Positions 24,510 to 33,399 of a DNA stretch of 64,000 nt are shown piece after piece (positions within the stretch are counted from its first letter, which is position 1; the number at the start of each line of letters is the position of its first letter). The stretch comes from Ardenticatenaceae bacterium (GTDB lineage: Bacteria; Chloroflexota; Anaerolineae; Promineifilales; Promineifilaceae): positions 248,001-312,000 of the forward strand of contig JACKBS010000008.1 in NCBI GenBank assembly GCA_020634435.1, written 5' to 3'. The translations under genes and the position numbers were made by a program. Under the pieces are notes generated by a model that was given only the letters and a program-made list of their open reading frames with translations, was not told the DNA's origin and ran no database searches.

Positions 24510-25767
24510 TAATCAATCCATTGCGAGCGAGGGGAAGCGGGTGAAGAAGGGAGAAACACATGCCAAAGCCGTCGCCGTTGAACGGCCGTTGCGCATTCTC
24601 ATGATTGCTCCCACTTCCTTCTTTAGCGACTATGGGGGCCATATCCGCATCCTCGAAGAGAGCTATACCTTGCAGGAAATGGGCCACCAAGTAGCCATCG
24701 TTACCTATTATAAAGGAAGCGATATGCCCGGCCTCGATATCCGCCGTACGGCCCCACTGCCCTGGCGGCCCGATTACGAAGTGGGTTCCTCGCGCCACAA
24801 AATCGCCTTCGATGTCTACCTGGCCTGGCAATCTTTGGTCGAAGCCATCCGCTTTAAGCCAGACGTGATCCACGGCCACATGCACGAGGGCGCGCTCATC
24901 GGTGGCGTGTTGGCCAAGCTGCTGCGCCGCCCGCTGGTGTTTGACTTCCAGGGCAGCATGACGGCCGAAATGACCGACCATAACTTTTTGCGCAAGAACG
25001 GCCGTCTCTATCGCTTCGCCTTTCGCCTGGAAAACTTCATCAACCGCCTGCCCCAGGCCATTCTCACCAGTTCCATCAAAGCCACACGCTTGCTGCAAGA
25101 TGATTTTAAACTACCGGCCGAAAGGCTAGTTCCTTTGCCGGACTGTGCTAATCCCGGTCGGTTTGATCCAGAAAAGTTCACCCCAGACATGAAGCAGGCG
25201 CTGCGCCAACAGTTGGGCATCCCAGTGGATCGTCCCATCATTGCCTATCTTGGCCTCCTTACCGACTACCAGGGTGTGCCGCATCTCATCGAAGCCGCCA
25301 AACGCCTGAAGCAGGCTGGCGAGAACTTCCATTTTCTCATCATGGGCTATCCCAATGTGGCCCACTACACAAGGGTAGCGCACCAGGCAGGGGTTTTGGA
25401 TTGCGTGACTTTCACCGGCAAAGTGCAGTACCAGCACGCGCCAGCCTACTTGTCTTTAGGCGATATTGCCGTCGCCCCCAAAATGTCTTCCAGTGAAGGC
25501 AGCGGCAAGTTGCTCAATTACATGGCTTTGGCGCAGCCAGTGGTGGCGTATGATTCGGCCGTACACCGTGAATACCTGGCCGATTTGGGCGTTTATGCTC
25601 CTAGCGGGGATGTGGCTGCCTTTACCGAGGCCATTGCTATGCTATTACACCAGCCCGATCGTCGCCGTGAACTGGGGCAGCAACTGCGCCAACGGGCTCT
25701 ACAAACCTACAGTTGGGAAAAAGCCGGGGAGCGCATTGTTTCCTTATATAAGCAGTTGACAAAGTAA
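24502..25767 (+). CDS. Family 4 glycosyltransferase
   Basis: 421 residues in GT-B fold. The N-terminal domain begins LRILMIAPTSFFSDYGGHIRILEES; the C-terminal domain carries the E-x7-E region SSSEGSGKLLNYMALAQPVVAY typical of GT4 enzymes that use nucleotide sugars. Acceptor unknown. It starts at 24502 with GAGGAAAAGG upstream, overlapping the TyrA-like stop. The rpoB promoter -35 lies within its last codons. Confidence 0.85.
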   Translation: MNSNQSIASEGKRVKKGETHAKAVAVERPLRILMIAPTSFFSDYGGHIRILEESYTLQEMGHQVAIVTYYKGSDMPGLDIRRTAPLPWRPDYEVGSSRHKIAFDVYLAWQSLVEAIRFKPDVIHGHMHEGALIGGVLAKLLRRPLVFDFQGSMTAEMTDHNFLRKNGRLYRFAFRLENFINRLPQAILTSSIKATRLLQDDFKLPAERLVPLPDCANPGRFDPEKFTPDMKQALRQQLGIPVDRPIIAYLGLLTDYQGVPHLIEAAKRLKQAGENFHFLIMGYPNVAHYTRVAHQAGVLDCVTFTGKVQYQHAPAYLSLGDIAVAPKMSSSEGSGKLLNYMALAQPVVAYDSAVHREYLADLGVYAPSGDVAAFTEAIAMLLHQPDRRRELGQQLRQRALQTYSWEKAGERIVSLYKQLTK

Positions 25768-25784
25768 AGCCGCATCACTATAAT
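25756..25784 (+). promoter_or_regulatory. Consensus sigma-70 promoter for rpoB
   Basis: TTGACA (25756-25761), exactly 17 bp, TATAAT (25779-25784). The -35 overlaps the 3' end of the glycosyltransferase gene. Start of transcription would be near 25791, giving a leader of about 224 nt before rpoB. Confidence 0.85.
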
Positions 25785-25892
25785 CTCCGTTCGCGAATTA
25801 GTATTCGTTCATTACAACATGCAAAAATGCCACGACTTAACTGCTCTAAAACGGTAAAGCACTGGCCGAAGGACAGTTAAAATTGAGAAAAG

Positions 25893-25933
25893 AGGGTGCA
25901 ACAATTTGAGGGAAATCGTTGCACCCTTTGTTT
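25893..25933 (+). terminator. Attenuator-like hairpin in the rpoB leader
   Basis: A perfect 10-bp stem AGGGTGCAAC / GTTGCACCCT (25893-25902 with 25918-25927), 15-nt loop, followed by TTGTTTG. It lies about 100 nt after the promoter and 80 nt before rpoB, so it can limit transcription into rpoB or serve as a protein-binding leader. Confidence 0.6.
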
Positions 25934-26014
25934 GTGGTTATTGTAATGTATCGGATTGTGGTGGGTTCGCTTTTTAGAAAGTGTGGTAACTATCTTAGGG
26001 AGCAGGAATCTTAA

Positions 26015-29000
26015 ATGTCTAAACTTCCAACAAAAAATTATGCCCGCATGACCGAACTGCTTGAGCTGCCGACGCTCATCGACGTGCAATTGGATTCATT
26101 CAATCAATTTGTCGAGGAAAGTCTGGCCGAGCTGTTCGACGAAATTTCTCCCATTGAAAGTTTTAATGGGGATCTGAAACTTTATTTCCCCAGCAATCGC
26201 CCTGAGGTTGAAGGGTTTGACCTCACTTATTGGTTTGGGGAACCAAAGTATTCAGTGGAAGAATGCGTTGAGCGGGATATGAGCTATGCAGCACCTTTGT
26301 ATGTGAAAGCAATGCTGTACAGCACCGACCAGGACCAGCCCATTGTGCAGGATATTTTCATGGGTGATTTTCCACTCATGACCCCGGCTGGTACGTTTAT
26401 TATTAATGGTACCGAGCGCGTTGTGGTGAGCCAGCTGATTCGCTCCCCCGGTGCCTATTTTGAAGTCCAGGAAGAGCGCACCACGGGACGGCCGTTAGCC
26501 ATGGGCAAACTGATTCCCGATCGTGGCGCCTGGATGGAATTTGAAACCCGTAAAACCGACTACATCACCGTCAAGTTCAACCGCAAGCGGACGGTTCCAG
26601 TGACCCTCTTCTTGCGTGCGATGGCTGCGGTTGATGATGGGCTGAAAAATCCGCTGCTCAAAACAGGCAGCGACGAAGAAATTTTCGCCCTGTTCGAAGA
26701 CATCGACACCAACGGCGAACATCTCTACATTCAAGGTAGTATCGAGCAGGAACCGCCGTGGGACCCGGGCAAATCGCTGGCTGAACAGGCGCTGATCGAG
26801 TTCTACAAGCGTATGCGTCCTGGTGATCCGCCGACTTTGGATAACGCTACCCAATATTTGCATGAGCAGCTGTTTGACCAACGTCGCTATGATTTGGCAC
26901 GCGTTGGTCGTTACAAGCTCAACAAACGTCTGGGTGTACAAGATACTGTGCCGCTGTCGCACCGCACCATTACTCAGCACGACATTGTGCAGCTGGTGCG
27001 TCGCATGATTAATATCAACAACGGTCTGGAAGGGCCAGATGATATTGATCATCTGGGCAACCGCCGCGTAAAGACCGTGGGTGAACTGCTGCAAGCCAAG
27101 CTGCGCGTCGGGCTGCGCCGCATGGAGCGCGTGGTGCGTGAGCGTATGTCCATCCGTGACAGCGACACCGTGACCCCTGTTTCACTCATCAATATCCGGC
27201 CTGTGGTTGCGGCCGTTCGCGAATTTTTCGGTAGCTCGCAGCTGAGCCAGTTCATGGAGCAGGCGAATCCGTTGGCCGAGCTGACCCACAAGCGTACTTT
27301 GTCGGCTTTAGGCCCTGGTGGTCTGCGCCGTGAGCGCGCTGGATTTGAGGTTCGTGACGTTCACCACAGCCATTACGGCCGTATTTGCCCCATCGAAACA
27401 CCGGAAGGCCCGAATATTGGTTTGATTGGTCGTTTGGCGACATACGGCCGTGTTAACAAATATGGCTTTATTGAAACGCCCTACCGTCGGGTGCATAACA
27501 CCATTCCTGGTGACAGTGACGAGTTAATTGATCACGATGCGTTTGTGAACATCGTTCATCCCGAAACGGGTGAAATCATCGTGGCATCGGGCGACACCAT
27601 CACCGAAAAAGAAGCCAAAGCCATCAAAAAGGCTGGCATTGCTGAGGTTCAGGTGAAGCCGTTTATCACGGACGACATTATCTACATGTCGGCCGATGAA
27701 GAAGATCACTACTCCATCGCCCAGGCCAATGCCCGCATTGATGACCGCGGCCAGTTTGCAGATCGGCGTGTGTCTTCCCGCCGCAATCAGCAATTCCGCT
27801 TTACCTCGGTACAGCGCATTGATTTCATTGACGTAGCACCCCGGCAAATTGTGGGTATCTCGGCGGCGCTCATTCCGTTCCTGGATCATGACGATGCTAA
27901 CCGCGCCCTCATGGGTTCGAACATGCAGCGCCAGGCAGTGCCCCTGTTGCAGCCCGACGTGCCGATTGTTAGCACAGGTATGGAGCAGCAAGCGGCCATC
28001 AACTCTGGCCAGATTGTTGTGGCCAAAGAAGATGCCGAGGTTGTTAACGTAACTGGTGACACCATTGTTGTGGTAGGGGAAAACGGGCCGCGTACCTACA
28101 ACCTGCGCAAGTACAACCGCTCTAACCAGAGCACTTGTATTGACCAACGCCCAGTAGTCGTGAAAGGGCAGCGCGTTAAGAAAGGTGACGTGCTGGCTGA
28201 CAGTTCCTCAACACAGTATGGCGAACTGGCTTTGGGACAGGACGTGTTGGTGGCTTTCCTCTCCTGGGAAGGGGGCAACTATGAAGATGCCATCCTGGTG
28301 AGTGAACGCATGGTGCGTCAGGATCGCTTCACGTCGGTGCACATTGAAAAGCATGAAGTGGAAGCTCGCGATACCAAACTGGGTCCAGAAGAAATCACCT
28401 ATGACATCCCTAACGTAAGCGAAGATTCGTTAAAAGACCTCGACGAGCGAGGCATCATCCGTGTTGGTGCTGATGTCAATGAAATGGACATCTTGGTCGG
28501 TAAAATTACACCCAAGGGTGAGAAAGAACTCAGCCCCGAAGAAAAACTATTACGCGCTATCTTTGGTGATAAGGCGCGAGAAGTGAAAGACTCTAGCCTG
28601 CGTATGCCGCATGGCGCGCGGGGTAAGGTGGTGGATGTGCATGTCTTCGATCGGCAGCATGACCGTGACCTGCCTGCTGGGGTTGAAACGATGGTGCGCG
28701 TTAGCGTGGCTCAACGTCGTAAAATTTCTGAAGGTGACAAGATGGCTGGTCGCCATGGGAACAAAGGTGTTATCTCTAAGATCGTTCCGATTGAGGATAT
28801 GCCTTTCCTGGCCGATGGTACGCCGATCGACATCATCTTGAGTCCGTTGGGTGTGCCCGGTCGTATGAACATCGGTCAGGTATTGGAAACTCATCTGGGT
28901 TGGGCAGCTCACCGTCTGGGCTTCCGGGCCATTACCCCCGTGTTTGATGGGGCCAATGAGCGTGAAATCTCCGCCGAACTGGCTCGCGCCTGGCTAATGG

Positions 29001-29950
29001 GTCGTGCCTGGCAGGTCGCTGTGAGTTGGGCCTGGGATTGGCTGACCGAGATTGAGTACGACCTAGAATCTCTGGAAGATGAAAATGAAGCACGGCGTCT
29101 CTTTGTTACCGGTTGGTTGGGTGAAGAAGGGTACGATGTCGAACGATTGGAGACCGATTTGCGGTATGCGCAGTGGAGCGTGGCTCGTGAGTGGGTGCGT
29201 GGTCGTGACTGGGACCCTGACTTGATCTTCCCGGAAAATCATGAAACCATGCGCAAGCTGGATTGGTTGGACAATAACGAAGGGGCCATCGAAGTGTGTG
29301 TGCGTGAGTGGTACAGCTACATGCTCGACAAACTTGGTGATGGGCTACCGGAAGATGTCCGTGTTGATCCACTGAAAACAGAGGTTCCTGAACTGCAAAT
29401 GCTGGCCAATCGCATTACGACAATCACACACGAGCCTCTGCCGATTTTAGGTAAGGAAATGTTGATCGATGGGAAGACGGGACGGCCGTTTGACCAGCCA
29501 GTCACCGTGGGTATTCTGCATATGCTCAAGCTGGCTCACCTGGTTGAAGACAAAGCCCATGCCCGTTCAACTGGTCCGTACTCCTTGGTAACACAACAGC
29601 CATTGGGTGGTAAAGCCCAATTTGGTGGCCAGCGCTTCGGTGAAATGGAAGTGTGGGCTCTAGAAGCCTACGGTGCCGCTTACACCTTGCAAGAAATGCT
29701 CACCATCAAGTCCGACGATGTTCAGGGCCGGGTGAAAACCTACGAATCGATCGTGAAGAATGAGCCGATTGATGAGCCTGGTGTACCCGCCTCGTTCCGC
29801 GTGTTGGTAAAAGAGCTGCAAAGCCTTGGTCTGGCCGTTGAAGCTGTTACCGACAGCGGTGAAGTTGTCCGGTTTGGCAAGGAAGACGAAAAGAAAAACA
29901 AGAAGTGGGCCGGCACAGGCTTGATGGATTTAGCTCGTAGCCGCCGCTAA
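26015..29950 (+). CDS. rpoB: DNA-directed RNA polymerase subunit beta, with a Trp-rich insertion
   Basis: 1311 residues. All core blocks are present: the rifampicin-pocket region FFGSSQLSQFMEQANPLAELTHKR, YGRICPIETPEGPNIGL, the KxxxGDKMAGRHGNKG lysine region and the C-terminal GGKAQFGGQRFGEMEVWALEAYGA. Between GANEREI (about residue 980) and LPILGKEMLIDGKTGRPF (about 1141) is a segment of about 150 residues where typical bacterial RpoB has about 25-30; it is rich in Trp, Arg and acidic residues. Rif-pocket positions equivalent to E. coli D516 and R529 are Glu and Thr. rpoC does not follow; the next gene is rpsL after 349 bp. Confidence 0.97.
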   Translation: MSKLPTKNYARMTELLELPTLIDVQLDSFNQFVEESLAELFDEISPIESFNGDLKLYFPSNRPEVEGFDLTYWFGEPKYSVEECVERDMSYAAPLYVKAMLYSTDQDQPIVQDIFMGDFPLMTPAGTFIINGTERVVVSQLIRSPGAYFEVQEERTTGRPLAMGKLIPDRGAWMEFETRKTDYITVKFNRKRTVPVTLFLRAMAAVDDGLKNPLLKTGSDEEIFALFEDIDTNGEHLYIQGSIEQEPPWDPGKSLAEQALIEFYKRMRPGDPPTLDNATQYLHEQLFDQRRYDLARVGRYKLNKRLGVQDTVPLSHRTITQHDIVQLVRRMININNGLEGPDDIDHLGNRRVKTVGELLQAKLRVGLRRMERVVRERMSIRDSDTVTPVSLINIRPVVAAVREFFGSSQLSQFMEQANPLAELTHKRTLSALGPGGLRRERAGFEVRDVHHSHYGRICPIETPEGPNIGLIGRLATYGRVNKYGFIETPYRRVHNTIPGDSDELIDHDAFVNIVHPETGEIIVASGDTITEKEAKAIKKAGIAEVQVKPFITDDIIYMSADEEDHYSIAQANARIDDRGQFADRRVSSRRNQQFRFTSVQRIDFIDVAPRQIVGISAALIPFLDHDDANRALMGSNMQRQAVPLLQPDVPIVSTGMEQQAAINSGQIVVAKEDAEVVNVTGDTIVVVGENGPRTYNLRKYNRSNQSTCIDQRPVVVKGQRVKKGDVLADSSSTQYGELALGQDVLVAFLSWEGGNYEDAILVSERMVRQDRFTSVHIEKHEVEARDTKLGPEEITYDIPNVSEDSLKDLDERGIIRVGADVNEMDILVGKITPKGEKELSPEEKLLRAIFGDKAREVKDSSLRMPHGARGKVVDVHVFDRQHDRDLPAGVETMVRVSVAQRRKISEGDKMAGRHGNKGVISKIVPIEDMPFLADGTPIDIILSPLGVPGRMNIGQVLETHLGWAAHRLGFRAITPVFDGANEREISAELARAWLMGRAWQVAVSWAWDWLTEIEYDLESLEDENEARRLFVTGWLGEEGYDVERLETDLRYAQWSVAREWVRGRDWDPDLIFPENHETMRKLDWLDNNEGAIEVCVREWYSYMLDKLGDGLPEDVRVDPLKTEVPELQMLANRITTITHEPLPILGKEMLIDGKTGRPFDQPVTVGILHMLKLAHLVEDKAHARSTGPYSLVTQQPLGGKAQFGGQRFGEMEVWALEAYGAAYTLQEMLTIKSDDVQGRVKTYESIVKNEPIDEPGVPASFRVLVKELQSLGLAVEAVTDSGEVVRFGKEDEKKNKKWAGTGLMDLARSRR

Positions 29951-29955
29951 AGTTA

Positions 29956-29994
29956 GATGGGGAAGTTGGGTGATAAGTGCCCTGCTTCCTCATC
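29956..29994 (+). terminator. Hairpin after rpoB
   Basis: GATGGGGAAG (29956-29965) pairs with CTTCCTCATC (29985-29994), 9 of 10 positions. No T run follows directly, so termination would be partial. It precedes the rpsL promoter by about 30 bp. Confidence 0.4.
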
Positions 29995-30026
29995 CCAATG
30001 AAGTTTAAAAAACAGTGATCGACCGT

Positions 30027-30054
30027 TTGACAACGGTAATAACTGTGATAGAAT
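30027..30054 (+). promoter_or_regulatory. Promoter of the str operon (rpsL)
   Basis: TTGACA (30027-30032), 16-bp spacer, TAGAAT (30049-30054). The predicted start near 30061 leaves a leader of about 240 nt before rpsL. Confidence 0.75.
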
Positions 30055-30081
30055 CATCGTTCGTATGTCTGTCCCAAACAG

Positions 30082-30164
30082 GTAACTAGAAAATACGTAG
30101 TTACTAATTGAATACGTGAAACCACGTGGAGGCCATCGAGTTGATACAACTACGATGGCCTCCA
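30082..30164 (+). promoter_or_regulatory. Structured leader of rpsL-rpsG-fusA-tuf
   Basis: Two hairpins: GTAACTA / TAGTTAC (30082-30088 with 30098-30104), and a very strong one with a 12-bp stem TGGAGGCCATCG / CGATGGCCTCCA (30127-30138 with 30153-30164) topped by AGTTG-ATA-CAACT. No poly-T follows, so an r-protein binding or RNA-stability role is more likely than termination. Confidence 0.6.
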
Positions 30165-30299
30165 TTTGTCGGGTAATAGGAAGACCGGACAGCACATCCT
30201 ATTTGGTTTTTTAAAGTTACAAAATTTCGTAAATAGTCTCTAGGCAATAATTGTTTAGGACCTGTTTAAGGTCGGTATAGAGTAAGGAGATAAACCAGC

Positions 30300-30716
30300 G
30301 TGCCTACGATTAATCAACTTGTACGCAAGGGCCGCAGCGCCAAAGGCAAGAAAAGTACGGCCCCTGCCTTACAGTGGACATTTAACTCTTTTAAACAACG
30401 TCGGACGCGTCAGCCCAAGGGTGCGCCCCAGAAACGTGGTGTTTGTACTCAGGTTAAGACCATGACGCCGAAAAAACCAAACTCGGCTCTGCGTAAAGTA
30501 GCCCGTGTACGGTTGACCAATGGCATTGAAGTCACGGCATACATTCCCGGCGAAGGCCACAGCCTGCAAGACCACTCTGTTGTGCTGGTACGTGGCGGCC
30601 GTGTGAAGGATTTGCCCGGCGTTCGTTATCACATTGTCCGTGGTACGTTGGATGCTGGCGGCGTAGACAAGCGTAAGCAGGGCCGTTCCAAGTACGGTAC
30701 CAAGACGCCGAAGTAG
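30300..30716 (+). CDS. rpsL: 30S ribosomal protein S12
   Basis: 138 residues. Canonical blocks KRGVCTQVKTMTPKKPNSALRK and VLVRGGRVKDLPGVRYH are intact; the streptomycin-site lysines are unsubstituted. Compared with the usual PAL-x-GAPxRRGVC junction there is an extra basic insert of about 15 residues (WTFNSFKQRRTRQPK, residues about 26-40). The start is GTG at 30300 with AAGGAGA nine nt upstream. Confidence 0.96.
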   Translation: MPTINQLVRKGRSAKGKKSTAPALQWTFNSFKQRRTRQPKGAPQKRGVCTQVKTMTPKKPNSALRKVARVRLTNGIEVTAYIPGEGHSLQDHSVVLVRGGRVKDLPGVRYHIVRGTLDAGGVDKRKQGRSKYGTKTPK

Positions 30717-30746
30717 TTGGATTGTTAATTAACGGAGAATTGCAAG

Positions 30747-31217
30747 ATGCCAAGACGTGATCGTCCTGAAAAACGAGAGGTTGAGCCGGATTTGAAATAT
30801 GGCAACATCCATGTTTCGATGTTCGTCAACCGTCTTATGTATGATGGTAAGAAGAGCACCGCAGAGCGTGTGCTGTATGACAGCTTTGATCTCATTGAGC
30901 AGCGCGCCAAGCGTCCAGCCATTGAGGTATTTGAGCAGGCTATTCAAAACGTGACGCCGCAAATTGAGGTTAAGCCGCGCCGGGTTGGTGGTTCCACCTA
31001 CCAGGTGCCGACGCCTGTTGATGCTCGTCGTCAGCTCTCATTGGCCATGCGCTGGCTGTTGATGGCGGCACGGAGCCGTGGCGGCCGTTCGATGGCGGAA
31101 AAATTAGCCAACGAATTTATGGATGCTGCGACAAATCAAGGCGCTGCCGTCAAACGTCGGGACGATACGCACCGCATGGCAGAGGCCAACCGGGCATTTT
31201 CGCATTTCCGCTTTTAA
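30747..31217 (+). CDS. rpsG: 30S ribosomal protein S7
   Basis: 156 residues, standard length, N-terminus MPRRDRPEKREVEPD then VNRLMYDGKKSTAERVLYDSF. S7 binds the 3' major domain of 16S rRNA and nucleates head assembly. Second gene of the str operon, 30 bp after rpsL and 21 bp before fusA. GGAGAA provides the ribosome-binding site. Confidence 0.96.
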   Translation: MPRRDRPEKREVEPDLKYGNIHVSMFVNRLMYDGKKSTAERVLYDSFDLIEQRAKRPAIEVFEQAIQNVTPQIEVKPRRVGGSTYQVPTPVDARRQLSLAMRWLLMAARSRGGRSMAEKLANEFMDAATNQGAAVKRRDDTHRMAEANRAFSHFRF

Positions 31218-31238
31218 GGAAATTAGGTACTGGATATC

Positions 31239-33317
31239 ATGAGTCGTTTGCAATTAGACCGCGTGCGTAATATTGGCATCATTGCACATATTGATGCTGG
31301 TAAAACGACCACGACCGAACGCATCCTCTATTACACTGGCGTGATTCATCGTATGGGTGAGGTTCACGAAGGAACCGCCACCATGGATCATATGGTTCAG
31401 GAGCAGGAGCGTGGTATTACTATTACGTCTGCGGCCACCACGACATCCTGGATGGATCATCAGATCAACATCATCGACACCCCAGGACATATTGACTTCA
31501 CGGCTGAAGTGCAGCGTAGTCTTCGTGTTTTGGATGGTGGCGTAGTTGTGTTTGATGCCGTGGCCGGGGTTGAGCCACAGTCTGAAACCGTCTGGCGTCA
31601 AGCCGACGATTACAACGTGCCGCGCATCTGTTTTGTCAACAAAATGGATCGTACGGGTGCTGATTTTATTCGCACCATCGGCATGATTCGGAATCGCTTG
31701 GGCGCTAACCCCATTGCGATTCAACTGCCTATCGGCCAAGAGTCCAACTTCCGGGGCATTATTGATTTGCTCACAATGGAAGCGGCTATCTGGGAAGATG
31801 ATGACTTGGGCGCTCAGGCTAAAGTTGTAGAAATCCCCGCTGATTTCCGCGACCAGGCTGACGAAGCTCGTCAGATTATTATCGAGCGCATTGTTGAAAC
31901 CGATGATGAGTTAATGGAGCGTTACCTTGAAGGTGACGAGCCAACGGTAGACGAGCTGCGCGCCGCATTGCGTAAAGCGACGGTAACCAATCAGGTGACC
32001 CCGGTTTTGTGTGGTACGGCTCTGCGTAACAAGGGTATTCAGCGTGTTTTGGATGCTGTTGTTTACTACCTGCCTTCACCGCTGGATGTCCCGCCTATTA
32101 AAGGTATGAATCCTGTTTCCGATGAGATGGAAACACGGGCTCCTTCTGATGATGAGCCGTTGTCGGCGCTGGTTTTCAAGATTGTGACTGACCCATACGT
32201 GGGTAAGCTGGCTTATTTCCGGGTTTATTCTGGTGTGTTGCGCACGGGTGATACGTTGCAAAACACGACCAAGAACAAGAAGGAAAGAATCGGCCGTATT
32301 TTGCGTATGCACGCTGATCGGCGCGAGGACCTGAAAGAGGTTCACGCGGGTGATATTGCTGCTACCCTTGGTATGAAAGTGACTTTCACCGGGGAAACGC
32401 TGTCTGATCCTGATCGTCCGATCATTTTGGAATCCATCAAATTCCCGGAACCGGTCATTAATTTGGCCATTGAGCCAAAAACAAATGCCGACCAGGACAA
32501 GATGGGTATCGCACTGCGTGCGCTAGCTGAAGAAGATCCAACTTTCCAGGTGAAAGTAGACGAGCAAACCGGACAGACGATTTTGTCTGGCATGGGTGAG
32601 CTGCACTTGGAAGTGCTGGTTGACCGTATGCTGCGTGAGTTTAAAGTGGCTGCAAATGTTGGTCAGCCACGCGTAGCTTATCGTGAAACCATTACCCGGA
32701 CGGTGGATAAGGCGGAAGGTCGTTTTGTACGCCAGTCTGGTGGTCGCGGTCAGTTCGGTCATGTGGTGCTGCGTTTGGAGCCGCTGGAACCTGGTTCGGG
32801 TTTTGTATTTGAGAATGCTATCGTGGGTGGTGTCATCCCGAAAGAGTATATCAAGCCAACGGAAACTGGTATTCAAGAGGCGTTGGAGAGCGGCACTTTG
32901 GCAGGCTACCCCATCGTGGACATTAAGGCGACGCTGTATGACGGCTCTTTCCACGAAGTTGACTCTTCGGAAATGGCTTTCAAGATCGCCGGTTCTATGG
33001 CTTTGAAAGAAGGTATGCAGCAGGGGCGTTCCATTTTGCTAGAGCCGATTATGTCGGTTGAGGTAGTGGCTCCTGAGGAGTACACCGGTGATGTGATTGG
33101 TAACCTTTCATCCCGGCGCGGTATGATTGAAGGTATGGAGATGCGCTCAGAAGGGCTGCAATCCATTAAGGCGCGGGTGCCTCTGGCCGAAATGTTTGGC
33201 TATGCTACCCGGCTACGTTCTATGACGCAGGGTCGTGGCACTTTTACGATGGAATTTGAGCATTATGCACCCGTAAATGATGAAATTGCTCAGAGCGTGA
33301 TGAAAAGCGGCCGTTAA
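31239..33317 (+). CDS. fusA: Elongation factor G
   Basis: 692 residues. P-loop AHIDAGKTT, switch II DTPGHIDF and NKMD are all present, as is ERGITITSAATT. It drives translocation on the ribosome using GTP. This is the canonical str-operon copy. No ACGGCCGT site occurs in this gene or in tuf, the longest motif-free stretch in the window. Confidence 0.97.
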   Translation: MSRLQLDRVRNIGIIAHIDAGKTTTTERILYYTGVIHRMGEVHEGTATMDHMVQEQERGITITSAATTTSWMDHQINIIDTPGHIDFTAEVQRSLRVLDGGVVVFDAVAGVEPQSETVWRQADDYNVPRICFVNKMDRTGADFIRTIGMIRNRLGANPIAIQLPIGQESNFRGIIDLLTMEAAIWEDDDLGAQAKVVEIPADFRDQADEARQIIIERIVETDDELMERYLEGDEPTVDELRAALRKATVTNQVTPVLCGTALRNKGIQRVLDAVVYYLPSPLDVPPIKGMNPVSDEMETRAPSDDEPLSALVFKIVTDPYVGKLAYFRVYSGVLRTGDTLQNTTKNKKERIGRILRMHADRREDLKEVHAGDIAATLGMKVTFTGETLSDPDRPIILESIKFPEPVINLAIEPKTNADQDKMGIALRALAEEDPTFQVKVDEQTGQTILSGMGELHLEVLVDRMLREFKVAANVGQPRVAYRETITRTVDKAEGRFVRQSGGRGQFGHVVLRLEPLEPGSGFVFENAIVGGVIPKEYIKPTETGIQEALESGTLAGYPIVDIKATLYDGSFHEVDSSEMAFKIAGSMALKEGMQQGRSILLEPIMSVEVVAPEEYTGDVIGNLSSRRGMIEGMEMRSEGLQSIKARVPLAEMFGYATRLRSMTQGRGTFTMEFEHYAPVNDEIAQSVMKSGR

Positions 33318-33350
33318 TGCGTCAAGGTTTATTTGATAAGGAATTGTGTC

Positions 33351-33366
33351 AACCGGCGCGCCGGTT
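33351..33366. repeat. Perfect 16-bp palindrome before tuf
   Basis: AACCGGCGCGCCGGTT, 34 bp upstream of the tuf start, in the fusA-tuf spacer. It may form a short hairpin in the transcript; no repeat of it is seen elsewhere. Confidence 0.6.
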
Positions 33367-33399
33367 AACGAACAAATTAGCATAGAGGAAAGGGAAATT

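Noticed and set aside
24355..25098. Open frame antisense to the glycosyltransferase gene
   Set aside because: No domain, no ribosome-binding site, and it overlaps a clear GT4 gene.
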